Assembly (NCBI GenBank): GCA_019309605.1
Contig: JAFDFW010000385.1
Span: 1-6,335 of the forward strand
Direction of reading: 5' to 3'
From: Deltaproteobacteria bacterium
Lineage (GTDB): Bacteria; Myxococcota_A; Polyangia; Polyangiales; Houyiibacteriaceae
Length of the DNA stretch: 6,335 bases
Position numbers and translations under genes: made by a program. The notes under the pieces are model-generated. The model did not search any database. It saw nothing but the letters and a program-made list of their open reading frames with translations, and was not told the origin of the DNA. Numbering within the stretch: position 1 is the first letter of the stretch; each line of letters opens with the position of its first letter. Of the stretch, positions 1-6,178 are shown one piece after another.

Positions 1-1842
1 GAAGGGTCGAATCATCTGCGAGTGGCAGGTGTAGCAACCCTCTCGAAGGAAGACGTCGCGGCCTTCGAGCTCGAGCGGCGTGTACGGGACGTTCTTGGTG
101 GTGCGAATCGACTCGGGCACGGAGATGACCATCGGGATGATCTCGGCGACACCACCGACCAACACGCCAATGACCACCAACACGGTGAACACGCCAGCAC
201 GCCCTTCGAGCGCGCGGTGCCACGAGACCTTTTCGTCGCCGCGATTGCGCATCGAAACGGCAATGGCCGCCACGCCCCAAATGACTGCGGCGATCGCGAG
301 CACGGTGCTCATGAGGCCGTCGAACAGTGCCATCCCGAAGAGGAGCGACATCACGATGATCGCAGCCATCACGGGCTGACCGAAGAGGAGTTTCGGCCAA
401 GGGATGTCGCGCTCGCGCGGTTCGGTCACGACGGCCACTTCGATCTCGCCGTCCACTGGGGCGCCACTCTTGGCGGTCTTGATGAGGTTCCATGCCATCA
501 GGATAAAGCCCCCGATGTAGAGGAGGCCGCCGGTGAGGCGCGCCCAGTACATCGGTTTGATGGCGAGGAGGGTCTCGACGAAGTTCGGGTAGAGAAGCCC
601 ACCGGTCTCGCTGACCGCGCGCCACATCAGACCCTGCGTGATCCCCGCAACCCACATCGAGATGACGTAGAGAAGGATACCCACGGTCGCGATCCAGAAG
701 TGGAAGTTCGCGGCCGCGCGCGAGTGGAGCTTCGTCCCGTAGAGCCTGGGAACCAGCCAGTAGAACATGCCGGCTGCCATGAGGCCGTTCCAGCCCAGGC
801 CGCCCGCATGGACGTGACCGATGATCCAGTCCGTGTAGTGCGCAAGGCCGTTCACGCTCTTGATGCTCAAGAGCGGGCCTTCGAAGGTGCTCATGCCGTA
901 GAACGTCACGCCAGCCGCGAAGAACTTCAGGACGGGATCGGAGCGTAGCTTGTCCCATGCGCCTCGGAGGGTGAGCAGGCCGTTCAGCATACCGCCCCAG
1001 CTTGGCGCCCAAAGCATCAAGCTGAAGACCATGCCGAGGCTCTGTGCCCAGTCGGGCAGGGCGGTGTAAAGCAAATGGTGAGGACCGGCCCAGATGTAGA
1101 GGAAGACCAGGCCCCAGAAGTGGACGATCGACAAGCGGTACGAGAAGATGGGCCGCTCCGCTGCCTTCGGCAGGAAGTAGTACATGATGCCGAGAATCGG
1201 CGTGGTCAGGAAGAAGGCGACCGCGTTGTGGCCGTACCACCACTGCACCAGCGCGTCCTGGACGCCCGCGAAGACCGAGTAACTCTTGAAGGGGCCGACC
1301 GGAATCTCGAAGCTGTTGACGATGTGCAGAACGGCAACTGTGATGATGGTTGCGATGTAGAACCAAATCGCGACGTACAAATGCTTCTCGCGCCGCTTGC
1401 CCAGGGTCCAGAAGAAGTTCACTGCGAACACGACCCAGATGAGGGCGATCGAAATGTCGATCGGCCACTCGAGCTCTGCGTATTCCTTACCGGTCGTGAT
1501 GCCGAGTGGCAGGCTGACGGCAGCGGCGACGATGATCAGCTGCCAACCCCAAAAATGGATGCCAGACAAAATGTTGGAAGCTAACCGCGCCTTTACGAGC
1601 CTCTGCGTCGAGTAATAGATGCCTGCGAAAAGCATGTTGCCGACGAACGCGAAGATGACGGCGTTGGTGTGCAACGGCCTCAAGCGGCCAAACGACAAGA
1701 ACGGCGGCAAGTTCGCCGGCCAAAACGCCAACTGCAGGGCGATGATGATCCCGACCAGCATACCGACGATGCCGAACAGCACCGACGCCCACAAAAACTG
1801 GCGAACGACCTTGTCGTTATAAACGATCCGCTGAGTTTCCAT
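1..1842 (-). CDS. ccoNO: cbb3-type cytochrome c oxidase, fused CcoN-CcoO subunits I/II (3' end missing)
   Basis: Catalytic subunit of a C-family haem-copper oxidase, which reduces O2 to water in the inner membrane with electrons from cytochrome c. My translation of the minus strand from the ATG at 1842 is open through all 614 codons to the window edge. Residues 1 to about 455 are CcoN. H58 (LRPLHTN) and H345 fit the low-spin haem b ligands, H343 (IGHVHAGG) the haem b3 ligand, and H205 (WWYGHNA) plus H255/H256 (WAGPHHL) the CuB ligands. Y249 is in the place of the tyrosine cross-linked to a CuB histidine, and E321 is in the conserved STFEGP stretch. Residues 456-531 form a linker with two further hydrophobic segments. 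From about 540 the chain becomes CcoO: a membrane anchor (about 549-572), PYTPLELEGRDVF, then the haem c motif C603-Y-T-C606-H607, followed by SQMIRPF at the edge. The rest of CcoO lies outside. The gene starts inside ccoS (26-bp overlap). A purine-rich stretch precedes the ATG (GAAGAAG), so coupled translation is likely. Confidence 0.97.
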   Translation of the reverse strand, partial: METQRIVYNDKVVRQFLWASVLFGIVGMLVGIIIALQLAFWPANLPPFLSFGRLRPLHTNAVIFAFVGNMLFAGIYYSTQRLVKARLASNILSGIHFWGWQLIIVAAAVSLPLGITTGKEYAELEWPIDISIALIWVVFAVNFFWTLGKRREKHLYVAIWFYIATIITVAVLHIVNSFEIPVGPFKSYSVFAGVQDALVQWWYGHNAVAFFLTTPILGIMYYFLPKAAERPIFSYRLSIVHFWGLVFLYIWAGPHHLLYTALPDWAQSLGMVFSLMLWAPSWGGMLNGLLTLRGAWDKLRSDPVLKFFAAGVTFYGMSTFEGPLLSIKSVNGLAHYTDWIIGHVHAGGLGWNGLMAAGMFYWLVPRLYGTKLHSRAAANFHFWIATVGILLYVISMWVAGITQGLMWRAVSETGGLLYPNFVETLLAIKPMYWARLTGGLLYIGGFILMAWNLIKTAKSGAPVDGEIEVAVVTEPRERDIPWPKLLFGQPVMAAIIVMSLLFGMALFDGLMSTVLAIAAVIWGVAAIAVSMRNRGDEKVSWHRALEGRAGVFTVLVVIGVLVGGVAEIIPMVISVPESIRTTKNVPYTPLELEGRDVFLREGCYTCHSQMIRPF

Positions 1843-2017
1843 GCTCGTCTTCTTCCCTCTCCGTCATTGGGGTCCTCGGCATTTCGTCGTCAAGCGGGAG
1901 CAGGGCAAGGCGATCGGCTTGATCGAAGGTGCCTTGCCGCACCGTCCACGCGAAGAACGCCACCGCGACGCCAACCAGCACCACGCAAACGAAAATCAGT
2001 AAGATCAAGATCTCCAT
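1817..2017 (-). CDS. ccoS: cbb3-type cytochrome oxidase assembly protein CcoS
   Basis: Small membrane protein of 66 residues, close to the usual CcoS size. CcoS is required for making active cbb3 oxidase; in studied bacteria its loss leaves CcoN without its haem b/CuB cofactors. An N-terminal transmembrane helix covers about residues 2-23 and is followed by the family signature: aromatic residues, then TVRQGTFDQAD, then an acidic LDDE. The C-terminal tail is hydrophilic and acidic (EREEDEHG). I chose the ATG at 2017 because the protein then begins directly with the helix (MEILILLIF). A longer reading starting at 2080 adds 21 residues that overlap the end of ccoI and look unlike the family. 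The start overlaps ccoI by 13 bp and the end overlaps ccoNO by 26 bp, so the gene sits in the middle of a tightly coupled operon. No strong Shine-Dalgarno sequence is visible. Confidence 0.94.
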   Translation of the reverse strand: MEILILLIFVCVVLVGVAVAFFAWTVRQGTFDQADRLALLPLDDEMPRTPMTEREEDEHGNSADRL

Positions 2018-4392
2018 TTCACCACGGTGTACGCGAGCGTGATGAGCGAGCTGAGCGGCATTAGCACAGCGGCCACCCAAGGCCGCATGAATCCTGCCAT
2101 CGCGAGCGATACGGCGACCAAGTTGTAAGTGATTGCAAACGCGAGGATACGGCGCACCACCTTCGCGAGCATATTTGAAGCGCGCAGAACTTGCGCCACC
2201 GGATGCAAGCCGGGGGACACGAAGTAGAAGTCACATCGTGAGGCCATGAAGGGTCGATTCACTGCGGGTGTGCCCGAGCAAGCTGCTTCTCGCATGGCGA
2301 CCTGGTCGTTCAGTCCGTCGCCCACGAGCAAGGTGTGTGCCGGCTCGTGATCTCGAACGTAGGTCGCCTTTTGTTCAGGGTCGTGGCCGCCGATGCACAC
2401 CGCCTCGGCCATGCCCAGGCTCGCACCGAGGGTGAGCACGCGCGAGGGGGCATCCCCACTCAGGATCGCGAGCTGATAGCCGTCGCTTTCGAGCCTGGCG
2501 ATCTCGGCGCGCGCTCCTGGCCGCAGTTGCTCGTCGGTATGCAGGGCGGCCAGAACCTTGCCGTCGATCGAAAACACGACGTCACCATCGCCTACCGTTC
2601 CGGGGGAGGCCCAGGCGGGTGCACCCAGCTTGTACAGGTGCCCCAGCTCTGCGGCGCTCGTGCCGTAGCCCGTCCGCTCTTCGACTTCGAACTCGCGCAG
2701 GCGCGCGGCAGGGTGTCCTTCGAGGGCGCGTCGGACCGCCACGCTTTTCGGGTGAGCGCTACGCGCGACCATGCTGTAGAGCAGGGTGATCTCGCGGTCG
2801 GACAGCGTCTCGAGCGCGGCCGGATCGACGACTTCGAGCATGCCCGTGGTGAGGGTGCCGGTCTTGTCGAAGACAATGCGGGTCATCGTGCGCACGCGGT
2901 CGAGGAAGTCGCCCACCCGCACGAAGATGCCGGCGCGGCGCAACTGGGTGAGCACGAGCTCGTAGGCGAGCGGCGCGGCGATCCCGAATGCGCACGGACA
3001 GGTGACGACCAATACCGCGGTGCCAACCTCGATGGCCCTGAGCGGCTCTCCCGTTCGCCACCACCAGTAGCTGACCCCCGCGGCGGCGAGCGTGACGACG
3101 CCGATGACGTAGTATCGTGAAAGCTGAGACCACCAACGCGTGGCCAAGGGGCCGTCGCCTTTCGAGGCGGGGTCGCGGCCGAGGAGCCCCACCAAAGACG
3201 AAGCGGCGAAGTTGGTGTTCGCGATACCGGAGAAGGCCTTCGTGCCGACGTTGAACGCTCCGGCGGGCACGACATCCCCGCTTTCGAAGCGCCGCGGCCG
3301 GCTTTCACCGTCGATCCAGTCGAGAGAGCAACTCGCCGCCTGGTCGAGCACGCGAAGCTCCACTGGAATGAGGTCTCCCGGGGCGATCAGAAGTTGGTCT
3401 CCCTTCTCCACACCGATGCAATGCACGATCCGCACGACCCCGTCTTTGATCTCACGTGTCAGCAGGCTCTCGGTGCCGTCGTCGGCGAGAAGCTGTGCAC
3501 GATTGCGTTCGAGCATGCGTTGTTGAAGCCAGCGGCCTGTCAGCATCAGTGCGACGAACACCGTGAGCGTATCGATGTAGGCCGCATGGCCTGAAGCGAA
3601 GAAGAAGGAATAGGTCGAACCCGCAAAGGCGAGCGCGATGCCCAATGCGATGGGAACGTCGAGGTGGAGGACCCGCTTTCGGATGGCACGCAGGGCAGAC
3701 CCGATGAACACCGAGCCACCGATGATGACGGCGAGGACGCCTGCGGCGTAGCTCAACTGGTTGAGCAGCTCGTAGATCGGACCTTCGCGCAGCCCGAGGT
3801 AGATCGCAGCGGCAAACAGCATCACGTTGCCCGCTAACGCTGCGCAGATCCCGACGCGCAACAGCAAGTCGTCCGAAGGCCTGGCGCCCGAGGCTCTGGC
3901 AGGGCCCAACAAGTATCCGAGGCCCTCGACCGAGTCGACCCAGTCCGAAAGAGGGAAGCCGCCCGACACACGAAGATCGACCCGGCCGAGCGCTGGATTG
4001 ATCGACATGACGCCGGTTTTCGCACCCCCATTCCGGCGGAAGAGCTCCTCGAGCAGCCAGACGCAGGCGGCGCAATGAATGCCCTGGACATCGAGCTCGA
4101 GGCGGGTGATGCCGTCATCTGCGGCCCGTTCCTCTTCGATCAGCTCCAGCCACTTGTGGTCGATTCGACGGGATTCCAGGTCCGCAGGCGGAAGTCCGGG
4201 GCCGCGACGAAGATCGTAATACCGGGTGAGGCCCGCCTTGGTGAGGATTCCGTGCACCGCGCGACAGCCCCGGCAGCAATATGGAGCAAACGCGTCATCA
4301 ACCAGAGGTTGCGCACAGTGATCACAGCGGGACGCGGAAGGCAGGGACTGCCGCGTAGGAACATCGCGGACGGCTGGCTGAGGAGTGGTCAC
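2005..4392 (-). CDS. ccoI: copper-translocating P1B-type ATPase CcoI/FixI (cbb3 oxidase assembly)
   Basis: Inner-membrane copper ATPase thought to supply copper for the CuB site of cbb3 oxidase. It has 795 residues from a GTG start at 4392. Order of domains: an N-terminal cysteine cluster typical of this subfamily (CDHC at 23-26, then C39, C40, C43); a heavy-metal-associated domain with H-C107-A-A-C110; two pairs of helices (about 177-289); the actuator loop with DGES (E363); the metal-site helix with C465-P-C467; the phosphorylation site D509-KTG; the P1B-specific H547-P548; the hinge GDGLND (691-696); and two final helices (about 749-791) with Y756-N757 and MPLSS. The actuator motif is DGES instead of the common TGES. 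The GTG at 4392 is preferred because it makes a GTGA overlap with the stop of the upstream gene. An in-frame GTG at 4455 would add 21 Arg/Pro-rich residues and a long overlap. No Shine-Dalgarno is seen at 4392, so translation probably depends on coupling. CcoI versus exporters of the CopA type is decided here by neighbours and the N-terminal cysteine domain. Confidence 0.95.
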   Translation of the reverse strand: MTTPQPAVRDVPTRQSLPSASRCDHCAQPLVDDAFAPYCCRGCRAVHGILTKAGLTRYYDLRRGPGLPPADLESRRIDHKWLELIEEERAADDGITRLELDVQGIHCAACVWLLEELFRRNGGAKTGVMSINPALGRVDLRVSGGFPLSDWVDSVEGLGYLLGPARASGARPSDDLLLRVGICAALAGNVMLFAAAIYLGLREGPIYELLNQLSYAAGVLAVIIGGSVFIGSALRAIRKRVLHLDVPIALGIALAFAGSTYSFFFASGHAAYIDTLTVFVALMLTGRWLQQRMLERNRAQLLADDGTESLLTREIKDGVVRIVHCIGVEKGDQLLIAPGDLIPVELRVLDQAASCSLDWIDGESRPRRFESGDVVPAGAFNVGTKAFSGIANTNFAASSLVGLLGRDPASKGDGPLATRWWSQLSRYYVIGVVTLAAAGVSYWWWRTGEPLRAIEVGTAVLVVTCPCAFGIAAPLAYELVLTQLRRAGIFVRVGDFLDRVRTMTRIVFDKTGTLTTGMLEVVDPAALETLSDREITLLYSMVARSAHPKSVAVRRALEGHPAARLREFEVEERTGYGTSAAELGHLYKLGAPAWASPGTVGDGDVVFSIDGKVLAALHTDEQLRPGARAEIARLESDGYQLAILSGDAPSRVLTLGASLGMAEAVCIGGHDPEQKATYVRDHEPAHTLLVGDGLNDQVAMREAACSGTPAVNRPFMASRCDFYFVSPGLHPVAQVLRASNMLAKVVRRILAFAITYNLVAVSLAMAGFMRPWVAAVLMPLSSLITLAYTVVKWRS

Positions 4393-5117
4393 GGCGAATG
4401 GGAAGGATGATGGTGGGCTTCGTGATCTTGCGGGTCGCCCGCAGGTGCGTGGCACGATGAGGTGTCGCCCGTGCGCAGAGCGTGAACGGGGCGGATCACG
4501 AACAGGATTGAGCCGAGTGCGAGGACGGCTGCGAGCACGCGCGCCGTACCTGGCTTAGGGCGTCGGGCGAATCGTTCGAATACCCATGTCGCTGCTACCA
4601 AGCCGACGCCGCTCACCACGGCGAACGCGAGCATGCTCAGCGACCCGAGCATGGTGGAGCCCATGGACGCCGCTATCAGCACAGCTGCGGCCAATGCGCC
4701 ACACGGAAGCAGTGCGGTGCCGAGACCGACGAAGAACGGATGGCGGCCTAGTCCTCCAAGCGCGCGAGAAACCGCGGATGGCTTCGAACCGTCGTCTTTG
4801 GTTCGCAAGGTCACCAGCGGTTGGTTGGGTCGGCGCCACAGGCGAACCGCTGCGAGGCCGAGACCGAGCGCAAGCGACCAACTCAGGAGCGCGCTGCCCC
4901 AAGCGTGCGGAAGGCTCACCGCGGTTGCGCTGCCGATCGTCCCGGCGATTGCGCCGAGCACCGAGTAGCTGATGAAGCGCCCCAGCTGGTAGCGGCCTTG
5001 CCCGGACACACCGGGCCGCCCACTGCAGGCGTATGCAGCCAGTGGTCCGCACATGGCCGTGCAATGCGGAACCGATGCGAGGCCCGCGGCAGCCCCGGCA
5101 ATTACGGCGATCCACAT
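4389..5117 (-). CDS. TauE/SafE (DsbD_2-like) family membrane protein with His-rich tail, linked to cbb3 assembly
   Basis: Polytopic membrane protein of 242 residues with about six hydrophobic segments in two similar halves. It resembles the short 'sulfite exporter TauE/SafE' or UreH/DsbD-like transmembrane family often found in cbb3 oxidase gene clusters. The first half carries H18-C19-T-A-M-C23-G-P, the family's HCxxMCGP signature; the second half carries LLPCG (C139). These paired cysteine motifs suggest metal handling or thiol chemistry in the membrane. The true substrate is not established and the sulfite-exporter name is probably misleading. The C-terminus has an unusual tail with C222, H223, H232, H235-H237 and H240, which looks like a metal-binding segment. 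The ATG at 5117 has a good Shine-Dalgarno (AAGGGGG) and the helix begins at once, so the start is secure. It is the first gene of the minus-strand cluster and its TGA overlaps the GTG of ccoI. A role in copper delivery is an inference from context. Confidence 0.85.
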   Translation of the reverse strand: MWIAVIAGAAAGLASVPHCTAMCGPLAAYACSGRPGVSGQGRYQLGRFISYSVLGAIAGTIGSATAVSLPHAWGSALLSWSLALGLGLAAVRLWRRPNQPLVTLRTKDDGSKPSAVSRALGGLGRHPFFVGLGTALLPCGALAAAVLIAASMGSTMLGSLSMLAFAVVSGVGLVAATWVFERFARRPKPGTARVLAAVLALGSILFVIRPVHALRTGDTSSCHAPAGDPQDHEAHHHPSHSP

Positions 5118-5121
5118 GCGG

Positions 5122-5128
5122 CCCCCTT
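5122..5128 (-). promoter_or_regulatory. Ribosome binding site of the TauE/SafE-family gene
   Basis: On the minus strand the bases read AAGGGGG and lie four bases before the ATG at 5117. This is the clearest Shine-Dalgarno sequence in the minus-strand cluster and fixes the start of its first gene. Confidence 0.7.
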
Positions 5129-5184
5129 AGAGTCGAACCTTAGATCGGTCACGTTGCAACCGGCACGCCATAGCATTGCGAGTC

Positions 5185-5209
5185 CACATATACCCGAATA
5201 CGCACATAT
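5185..5209. repeat. Direct repeat CACATAT, 18 bp apart, in the divergent gap
   Basis: CACATAT occurs at 5185-5191 and again at 5203-5209. Both copies lie in the AT-richer centre of the intergenic region. A spacing of 18 bp is near two helical turns, which could suit a regulator binding on one face of the DNA. A seven-base repeat can also arise by chance, so the functional reading is weak. Confidence 0.35.
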
Positions 5210-5281
5210 TGCGGCCTGGCCTTTCATACGTGCAGAAAATGCGATGGATCGTGGGGCAGCGGGTGCTATCTCCAAAAAGCC

Positions 5282-6145
5282 ATGGGCACCGCACAACGTA
5301 AGATGATCCCCCGCGAGCACGGCGCCTACGCGGAGCTTCTATTCCCGATCGTCACCGTCTTTCTGGGCGGCTCGCCCACGACCTCGACCTGGCTCCTGGC
5401 CGTCGGCGCCATCGCGTGCTTCCTCGCGAACGAGCCCGCGAACGAGCCTCTGCTCGTGTTGGTCGGGCAGCGGGGCAACCGCACGAAGCGCGAAGAGAGC
5501 GACCGTGCCAAACGCGCGCTCCTGCTCTTCTTCTTGGTGGCGATCGGCGCCGGCGTTGCGGGGCTCTTGCTCGCCACCACGGCGGTCCAGTACGCGGTGA
5601 GCGTGCCACTCCTGCTGGGCGCTGGGCTGATGATGTTGGCCGTTCAAGGGCTCGAGCGCAGCATGTTGGGCGAGGGGCTTGCTGCCGCGACGCTCTCGTC
5701 GATAGCGATTCCCCTTGGGCTTTCTGCAGGTCTTGGCCTTAGAGCGACGCTTGCGGTAGTCCTGATCTGGTTGGTGACCTCCCTTTTGGGGACGGCGGAG
5801 GTGCGACTGACCATTGCGCGCACCAAGGCCAAGACGGACGAGGAGTTCGCGCGCGTGCGTTTCAAACGCGCGCTGTTGGTTTTGGTGTGTCTGGCGATCA
5901 TCGCCGTCGGGGTGATAGCGCCCTATGGGTCTAGGGTTGGTCTTTGGATTCTTGCTGCGGCGGTGCCCGTGGCGCTTGTCGTCCTCGCGATGGCCGCCCT
6001 TCGGCCAACCGCCCGCCGGCTGCGTCTCATGGGGTGGAGCCTCGTCGCTGCGAACCTTTGCTCACTAATAGCGGTGGTCATCACGCTAAAGATCATTCAG
6101 GATTTCAAGGCGGTGGAACCAACTCTGCCGTTCCCCATGTTCTAG
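5282..6145 (+). CDS. YwiC-like family membrane protein
   Basis: Integral membrane protein of 287 residues with about eight to nine hydrophobic segments, spread from residue 17 to 270. It has a charged loop at about 63-79 and another at about 174-197. The N-terminal motif IPREHGAYAELLFP (9-22) matches the start of the YwiC-like family (compare P-K/R-x-HGAWA). The ANEPLLVL stretch around 53-60 and the general layout agree. The family's biochemical role is unknown; Bacillus ywiC lies near fnr/narK genes, so a respiratory setting is recurrent but gives no function. The ATG at 5282 is the first possible start. An in-frame ATG at 5303 (residue 8, just before the conserved IPREHG) is also possible. 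Neither has a strong Shine-Dalgarno. The gene is divergent from the cbb3 assembly operon. It contains a 12-bp tandem duplication that repeats ANEP. A CBS-domain gene follows after 33 bp and may be co-transcribed. Confidence 0.8.
   Translation: MGTAQRKMIPREHGAYAELLFPIVTVFLGGSPTTSTWLLAVGAIACFLANEPANEPLLVLVGQRGNRTKREESDRAKRALLLFFLVAIGAGVAGLLLATTAVQYAVSVPLLLGAGLMMLAVQGLERSMLGEGLAAATLSSIAIPLGLSAGLGLRATLAVVLIWLVTSLLGTAEVRLTIARTKAKTDEEFARVRFKRALLVLVCLAIIAVGVIAPYGSRVGLWILAAAVPVALVVLAMAALRPTARRLRLMGWSLVAANLCSLIAVVITLKIIQDFKAVEPTLPFPMF
5425..5448 (+). repeat. Perfect 12-bp tandem duplication inside the YwiC-like gene
   Basis: The 12-mer CGCGAACGAGCC is present twice head to tail (5425-5436 and 5437-5448). 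Being a multiple of three, it keeps the frame and encodes ANEP-ANEP at residues 49-56. It lies between a hydrophobic segment and the conserved ANEPLLVL stretch, so one copy looks like the ancestral family motif and the other like an insertion by slippage. Confidence 0.9.
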
Positions 6146-6167
6146 CCCCGTAACGGGCGACTTGGAT

Positions 6168-6173
6168 AGGAGA
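6168..6173 (+). promoter_or_regulatory. Ribosome binding site of the CBS-domain gene
   Basis: AGGAGA lies five bases before the GTG at 6179, an optimal spacing. It decides the GTG start for the CBS-domain gene, since no ATG is better placed. Confidence 0.8.
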
Positions 6174-6178
6174 AGCTT

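Larger units (their letters stand above)
5118..5281. promoter_or_regulatory. Divergent intergenic region between the cbb3 assembly operon and the YwiC-like gene
   Basis: The 164 bases between the two divergent starts are more AT-rich in the middle (about 5181-5245) than the flanking genes, as expected for back-to-back promoters. I looked for an FNR/ANR-type site (TTGAT-N4-ATCAA), which often controls cbb3 operons, and found no convincing match on either strand. No -35/-10 pair stands out enough to name. A small minus-strand reading frame across the region runs into the YwiC-like gene and does not look like a protein. The promoter role is inferred from gene orientation alone. Confidence 0.5.

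Noticed and set aside
22..948. Long plus-strand open frame of 308 codons
   Set aside because: It lies antisense to ccoNO, whose translation matches every catalytic motif. The predicted product is very rich in His, Asp, Glu and Arg with no recognisable domain, as expected of a shadow frame in high-GC DNA.
1919..1929. TTGATCGAAGG considered as half of an FNR/ANR site
   Set aside because: Only one half-site matches and it lies inside ccoS coding sequence, away from a likely promoter.
2335..3120. Plus-strand open frame of 261 codons
   Set aside because: It is antisense to the catalytic core of ccoI and has charged low-complexity composition, so it is a shadow frame.
4393..4455. Upstream GTG at 4455 as the ccoI start
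   Set aside because: It would add 21 Arg/Pro/Ser-rich residues and overlap the previous gene by 67 bp. The GTG at 4392 gives a compact GTGA junction and a family-like N-terminus.
5102..5320. Minus-strand frame of 72 codons covering the intergenic gap
   Set aside because: It runs from inside the YwiC-like gene into the start of the TauE/SafE gene, lacks a recognisable domain and would overlap two well-supported starts.
6147..6158. Small inverted repeat CCCG-TAA-CGGG after the YwiC-like gene, considered as a terminator
   Set aside because: The stem is only four base pairs and no T-run follows. It also lies just before the ribosome binding site of the CBS-domain gene.
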